From: CAIWCD01 sp043782365
Lineage (GTDB): Bacteria > Myxococcota > Myxococcia > Myxococcales > 40CM-4-68-19
DNA length: 17,157 nucleotides
Assembly: GCA_043782365.1 (NCBI GenBank)
Contig: JAYWAO010000128.1
Location: 1-17,157 of the forward strand
Direction: 5' to 3'
Made by a program: the position numbers and the translations under genes. The number at the start of each line of letters is the position of its first letter. Position 1 is the first letter of the stretch. Positions 13,968-17,157 of this stretch are shown here, piece by piece. The notes below the pieces were generated by a model that worked only from the letters and a program-made list of their open reading frames with translations, was not told where the DNA came from and made no database searches.

Positions 13968-14696
13968 TCAGCTCCAGGCCGCCAGCGCCCCGAGGAGCGC
14001 GCTGACCGCCACCTCCGTGCGCAGCGGCCGCTCCCCGAGCGACACCTCGCGGAAGCCGCGCTGCACCAGCAGGTCCCGCTCGAAGGGCACCCAGCCGCCG
14101 TCCGGGCCGACGGCGAGCGCCACCGGCCGCTTGGGCTCCGCGCGCAGCAGCGCCCCGAGCGGCGCCGCGCCAGGGTGGGCGAGCAGGCGCAGCGCGCCGT
14201 CTCCCAGCAGCCCGTCCAGCTCGTCCTCCACGAACGGCTTGAGCCGCAGCGCCACGCGCACCTCGGGCACCCGCGTGTCGCGCGCCTGCTCCAGCCCCAG
14301 GCAGAGCAGCTCCTCGAGGGCCGCGGGCTGCAGGAGGGGCGAGGAGAAGAAGCTCTTCTCCACCCGCGCCGCGTTGACGAGGAAGAGCCGCGAGACGCCG
14401 AACGAAGCCACCGCCGGGACGATCTTCTTCAGCGCCTTGGGCCGCGGCATCGCCAGCAGCAGGTCGACGCCGGCCCGCGCTGGGGGCGGCTGGGAGAGCG
14501 TCACGCGCAGGGTGAGCGAGGCGGCGTCGAGCGAGACCACCTCCGCCTCGCCGCGCAGGCCGCCGAGCAGGCCGACGCGGAGCGCGTCGCCGGTGCTCAA
14601 CTGTAATACTTCTTTGGCGTGCAGCAGCCGGCGGCCCGTCAGCACCGCCGTGCCGTCGGGGCCGAGCTCCGCCGGCCTGAGCAGCAGCAGGTTCAT
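13968..14696 (-). CDS. rsmE: 16S rRNA (uracil1498-N3)-methyltransferase RsmE (242 aa)
   Basis: A SPOUT-class (trefoil knot) methyltransferase that uses S-adenosylmethionine to make m3U1498 in 16S rRNA. The N-terminal ~70 residues form the PUA-like RNA-binding domain (HAKEVLQLSTGDALRVGLL). The catalytic domain has LAMPRPKALKKIV, the EQARD motif, and the knot signature AVGPDGGW...GFREVSLGERPLRTEVAV. Length is normal for RsmE. Two differences from the usual consensus are Asp for Glu in GP(E/D)GG and RTEVA for RxETA; both look tolerable. The gene starts 25 bp after the POT transporter stop on the same strand, so it is probably co-transcribed. It converges on the selenoprotein gene with only 15 bp between stop codons and no evident terminator. 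Confidence 0.93.
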   Translation of the reverse strand: MNLLLLRPAELGPDGTAVLTGRRLLHAKEVLQLSTGDALRVGLLGGLRGEAEVVSLDAASLTLRVTLSQPPPARAGVDLLLAMPRPKALKKIVPAVASFGVSRLFLVNAARVEKSFFSSPLLQPAALEELLCLGLEQARDTRVPEVRVALRLKPFVEDELDGLLGDGALRLLAHPGAAPLGALLRAEPKRPVALAVGPDGGWVPFERDLLVQRGFREVSLGERPLRTEVAVSALLGALAAWS

Positions 14697-14721
14697 GGAG
14701 AGGAGCGCCGCACCGCGGCCC

Positions 14722-16158
14722 CTACTTCACGCCCGCCATCATCGCCTTGATCTTCGGCGAGAGGACCACCAGCAGCACCGCCATGGTGGTGGTGATCGCG
14801 AAGAGGCCGCCGAAGAGCGTGGCCGGCGGGAGCGTGTCGCTGAAGCCGCCCGCGAAGCCCGCCAGCATGTTGCCCGCGCCGATGGCGAAGAAGAAGACGC
14901 CCATCATCAACCCGGCATAGCGGGCGGGCGCGAGCTTGGAGACGGTGGAGAGCCCCACCGGGCTCAGGCAGAGCTCGCCGACGGTGTGGAAGAAGTAGAC
15001 CGCCACCAGCCACCACGGCGAGACCTTGAGGCTCGGGTCGGCGGTGTAGGCGAGGCTGGGCGGCACCAGGATGAGCATGCCGACGCCGACGAAGAAGAGG
15101 CCGAGGGTGAACTTCGCGGGGCTCGACGGGTCCTTCGCGCCGAGCCAGATCCAGGCCGCGCTGAAGACGGGCGCGAGCAAGAGCAGCCAGATGCTGTTGA
15201 CGCTCTGGAACCACGACGACGGGAAGGTGACGCCGAAGACCGCGTCGCGGGTGTGCTCGTCGGCGAAGAGGTTCAGGGTCGTCCCCGCCTGCTCGAAGAC
15301 GAAGAAGAAGGTCATGATGAAGAGCACCAGGATCGCCACCACCCACATGCGGCCGCGCTCCTCTGCCGTCAGCGGGGCCTGGTCCTCGGCCTTCTTGGCG
15401 GCGTGCTCTTTGGCGCCCGGCACGAGGCCGATCTCGCCGAGCACGCCCTGCCGCAGCGTGTACTGCACGAGGCCCGCGCACATCGCGAGGCCCGCGAACC
15501 CGAAGGCGACCCGCCAGCCGTTGGCGCCCGCGAGGCCCACGTCGGCGAGTCCCTGCACGAAGGCCGGGTCCTGCGCCATGAAGCCGAGGATGAGCGGCGC
15601 GATCAGCGCGCCGATGTTGATGCCCATGTAATAGAGGCTGTAGCCCGCGTCCTGCTTGGGGTCGTTGGGCGGGTAGAGCATCCCGACGAGGCTGGTGCAG
15701 TTGGTCTTCAAGAGGCCGGTGCCGAAGGCGATGGCGGTGAGCCCGGCGAAGAAGAGCGGCCGCGGGCCGGAGGCGAGGCCGAACTCGCCCAGCGCGATCA
15801 AGACGCCGCCGATCTGCACCGCCTTTCGATAACCGAGATACCGATCGGCGATCAGGCCGCCCGGCACGCTCAGCGCATAGACCGAGAAGGTATAGAAGGC
15901 ATAGATCGACCCGGCGACGGGCAGCGAGAGTCCGAGGCCGCCGTTCGCCTCGGGCAGGCGCATGTAGAGCAGCAGGAGCGCGCGCATGCCGTAGTAGCTG
16001 AACCGCTCCCACATCTCGGTGAAGAAGAGCGGGTTGAGCCCCTTGGGGTGCGTGCGCAGGCCCCAGAGGCCGTAGACGACGAAGCCCACCCAGAGAGCGA
16101 CCGCCCAGAAGAGGGGTGCAAAGGAACCGGCTGGCGCGGCGAGGAGCACGGGCGACAT
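14722..16158 (-). CDS. POT/PTR2-family proton-dependent oligopeptide transporter (478 aa)
   Basis: An inner-membrane major-facilitator protein importing di- and tripeptides with protons. Both family signatures are visible. The first is FFTEMWERFSYYGMRALLLLYM near the N-terminus, containing the E-x-x-E-R proton-coupling motif. The second is AGYSLYYMGINIGALIAPLI. Many hydrophobic segments (12-14) span the length, with a hydrophilic central loop (VPGAKEHAAKKAEDQAPLTAEERGR). A later FFHTVGELCLSPVGLS matches the E-x-x-x-S-P-x-G motif of POT transporters. The ATG at 16158 is the only sensible start; the frame stays open far upstream but without membrane or POT features. Shine-Dalgarno is weak. Imported peptides would be substrates for the PepQ and M20 enzymes in this window. 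Confidence 0.93.
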   Translation of the reverse strand: MSPVLLAAPAGSFAPLFWAVALWVGFVVYGLWGLRTHPKGLNPLFFTEMWERFSYYGMRALLLLYMRLPEANGGLGLSLPVAGSIYAFYTFSVYALSVPGGLIADRYLGYRKAVQIGGVLIALGEFGLASGPRPLFFAGLTAIAFGTGLLKTNCTSLVGMLYPPNDPKQDAGYSLYYMGINIGALIAPLILGFMAQDPAFVQGLADVGLAGANGWRVAFGFAGLAMCAGLVQYTLRQGVLGEIGLVPGAKEHAAKKAEDQAPLTAEERGRMWVVAILVLFIMTFFFVFEQAGTTLNLFADEHTRDAVFGVTFPSSWFQSVNSIWLLLLAPVFSAAWIWLGAKDPSSPAKFTLGLFFVGVGMLILVPPSLAYTADPSLKVSPWWLVAVYFFHTVGELCLSPVGLSTVSKLAPARYAGLMMGVFFFAIGAGNMLAGFAGGFSDTLPPATLFGGLFAITTTMAVLLVVLSPKIKAMMAGVK

Positions 16159-16314
16159 GGGGGGTGTCCGGGGTAGACGCGAGGGTTGGCCGCGAGCGGA
16201 GTCGCGAGGAGCGCAAGGCGTACCGCATCGGGCGGCGGCTTTCCAGCGGTGCGCACAGGCGCGCCCCTGCACCCCCTTGACGCGACCGGGGGGCGCGCGG
16301 GCAAGGTGCCAGGC

Positions 16315-17001
16315 ATGTCCGTCCCTGAAGCGCGTCGCTCGCAGGCGCGGGCGCTGGCCGGTGTGGCCGCGGCGCTCGCCTGCTCGGGCGCGCTCGGGTT
16401 CTCGTGCGCGAGCGACTCGCCGTCTGGGCCCGACGCCGGCGCGGCCGACGCCGGTGACGCGGGCTGCGTGGTCTGGCTCGGCGGCCTCGTCCCCTACGGC
16501 GACGCGGGCCTCCTGCTCGACGACGCGGGCTTCGCCTGTGTAGCCCTCTTCTTGCGCGACGACGCGGGCAGCCGCACGAGCTTTTCGCTGACACCCATCG
16601 GCGCGCTGCCGGCCGGGGTGGAGGCGTTCAACGCGGTGATCGTCTTCGACGGCGGCCCGCCGCAGCCGCCCGATGCTGGCAGCAGCGACGGGGGCCAGGA
16701 CGCGGCGCCGCTCACCTTGGCGAGCCCGCAGATCCTGCAGGCGTCGGCGAGCGCGCTGGTGGCCGACACGGGGGCCACGGTGGCGTTCTCGGTGCAGAAG
16801 CCGAATCCGCCGGGCACGAATGCCGGGGCGGTCTCGCTCTGGCTCACCGAGGTGCCCGACGCGGGGCTGGGCGCGGGCGGCGGCACGGTGCTGGGGGCGC
16901 ACGGGCAGCTGGACGCGACGCTGCCGTACATGTACGGGCCGCGGAACGACGGCGGGCCGGTGGATGCGGGGTTTGCGGTGCAGGTGCACGCGACGTTCTA
17001 G
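16315..17001 (+). CDS. Asp-Ala-Gly-rich predicted lipoprotein or secreted protein (228 aa)
   Basis: I do not recognise a conserved domain. The N-terminus has basic residues then a hydrophobic stretch (ALAGVAAALACSGALGFSC). Two cysteines could serve as the lipidation site, neither in a perfect lipobox. The next region is low-complexity, with nine DAG triplets in the protein, a composition I associate with myxobacterial surface lipoproteins. The second half (LTLASPQILQ, TGATVAFSVQKPN, GAVSLWLTEV, AVQVHATF) looks like an all-beta domain. I chose the ATG at 16315 because the hydrophobic segment begins close behind it and AAGG lies a few bases upstream; the frame is open back to 16186. It is divergent from the POT gene across 156 bp. 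Its TAG stop overlaps the first base of the right-end repeat. Confidence 0.7.
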   Translation: MSVPEARRSQARALAGVAAALACSGALGFSCASDSPSGPDAGAADAGDAGCVVWLGGLVPYGDAGLLLDDAGFACVALFLRDDAGSRTSFSLTPIGALPAGVEAFNAVIVFDGGPPQPPDAGSSDGGQDAAPLTLASPQILQASASALVADTGATVAFSVQKPNPPGTNAGAVSLWLTEVPDAGLGAGGGTVLGAHGQLDATLPYMYGPRNDGGPVDAGFAVQVHATF

Positions 17002-17157
17002 GAGCCCCGGCAAATGCGGCTCTTCGCGATCTTCCGTGCAGGTCCCAGTGCCATTCGGGGCGGCGGCTGCAAGTAGGGGATTCGGCGGCAGGGAAGGTCG
17101 TCCGATCAGGAGCCCCGGCAAATGCGGCTCTTCGCGATCTTCCGTGCCAGGCCGAGG
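17001..17157 (+). repeat. Right-end tandem repeat, 108 bp unit (one full copy and one partial)
   Basis: The unit beginning GGAGCCCCGGCAAATGCGGC at 17001 recurs at 17109, a period of 108 bp. The second copy is identical for 39 bases (to 17147), then diverges (CAGGCCGAGG) before the window ends. The full unit is an inverted near-copy of positions 1-113. GAGCC and GGCTC inside each unit can form a short hairpin. There is no coding potential. The tandem and inverted arrangement suggests a repeat family present at many sites in the genome. Confidence 0.85.

Noticed and set aside
13738..16176. An 812-codon plus-strand open frame across rsmE and the POT gene
   Set aside because: It is antisense to two confidently identified genes, overlaps the selenoprotein frame, and is low-complexity Arg/Ser/Glu/His-rich.
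16159..17121. N-terminal extension of the POT gene (frame open to 17121)
   Set aside because: The extension is Arg-rich with no membrane or POT features, is antisense to the lipoprotein gene, and runs into the repeat. The ATG at 16158 directly precedes the first membrane helix.

Overview
This is very GC-rich DNA (roughly 70% by eye) with strong G/C third-position bias. It most likely comes from a Myxococcota (delta-proteobacterial) chromosome, possibly a draft or metagenomic contig. Supporting signs are a PilZ protein of a type I associate with myxobacteria, an Asp-Ala-Gly-rich predicted lipoprotein, and the overall base composition. There are no tRNA, rRNA, CRISPR, transposase or phage genes. 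Both ends of the window lie in the same ~108 bp repeat family, in opposite orientations, which is how contigs often end when assembly breaks at repeats.

Layout. Positions 1-382 hold repeats and no gene. Positions 383-6582 hold five minus-strand genes. In order of transcription these are a lipoprotein M24 aminopeptidase-like protein, a Uma2-family protein, an M20 dipeptidase, a PilZ protein with a possible leaderless promoter, and a B12-binding-domain radical SAM protein. A 371 bp divergent region (6583-6953) holds a promoter overlaid by two near-identical palindromic operators. It drives a BlaI-type repressor and, 2 bp downstream, an unusual BlaR1-like M56 metallopeptidase. That protein's C-terminal half is an 11-residue-repeat coiled coil plus three TPR modules. 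A pepQ-type Xaa-Pro dipeptidase follows.

The most interesting part is 11921-13952, a tight three-gene plus-strand operon. It encodes an outer-membrane beta-barrel protein, a small PstS-like periplasmic binding protein, and an exported heavy-metal-associated (HMA) domain protein. In the third gene the first Cys codon of the G-x-x-C-x-x-C metal motif is an in-frame TGA (13557-13559). A stem-loop with the geometry of a bacterial SECIS element follows immediately (13571-13587). I interpret this as a selenoprotein with a U-x-x-C motif fused to a C-terminal OB-like domain. Conventional annotation would truncate it to a start after the TGA.

Convergent to the operon, on the minus strand, are rsmE (16S rRNA m3U1498 methyltransferase) and, upstream of it, a POT-family peptide transporter. 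A divergent small lipoprotein gene ends exactly where the right-hand repeats begin. The POT transporter, PepQ, the M20 dipeptidase and the lipoprotein M24 enzyme together suggest an organism that lives partly on peptides. The BlaI/M56-TPR pair looks like a proteolytic signalling switch whose sensor is not a penicillin-binding domain.
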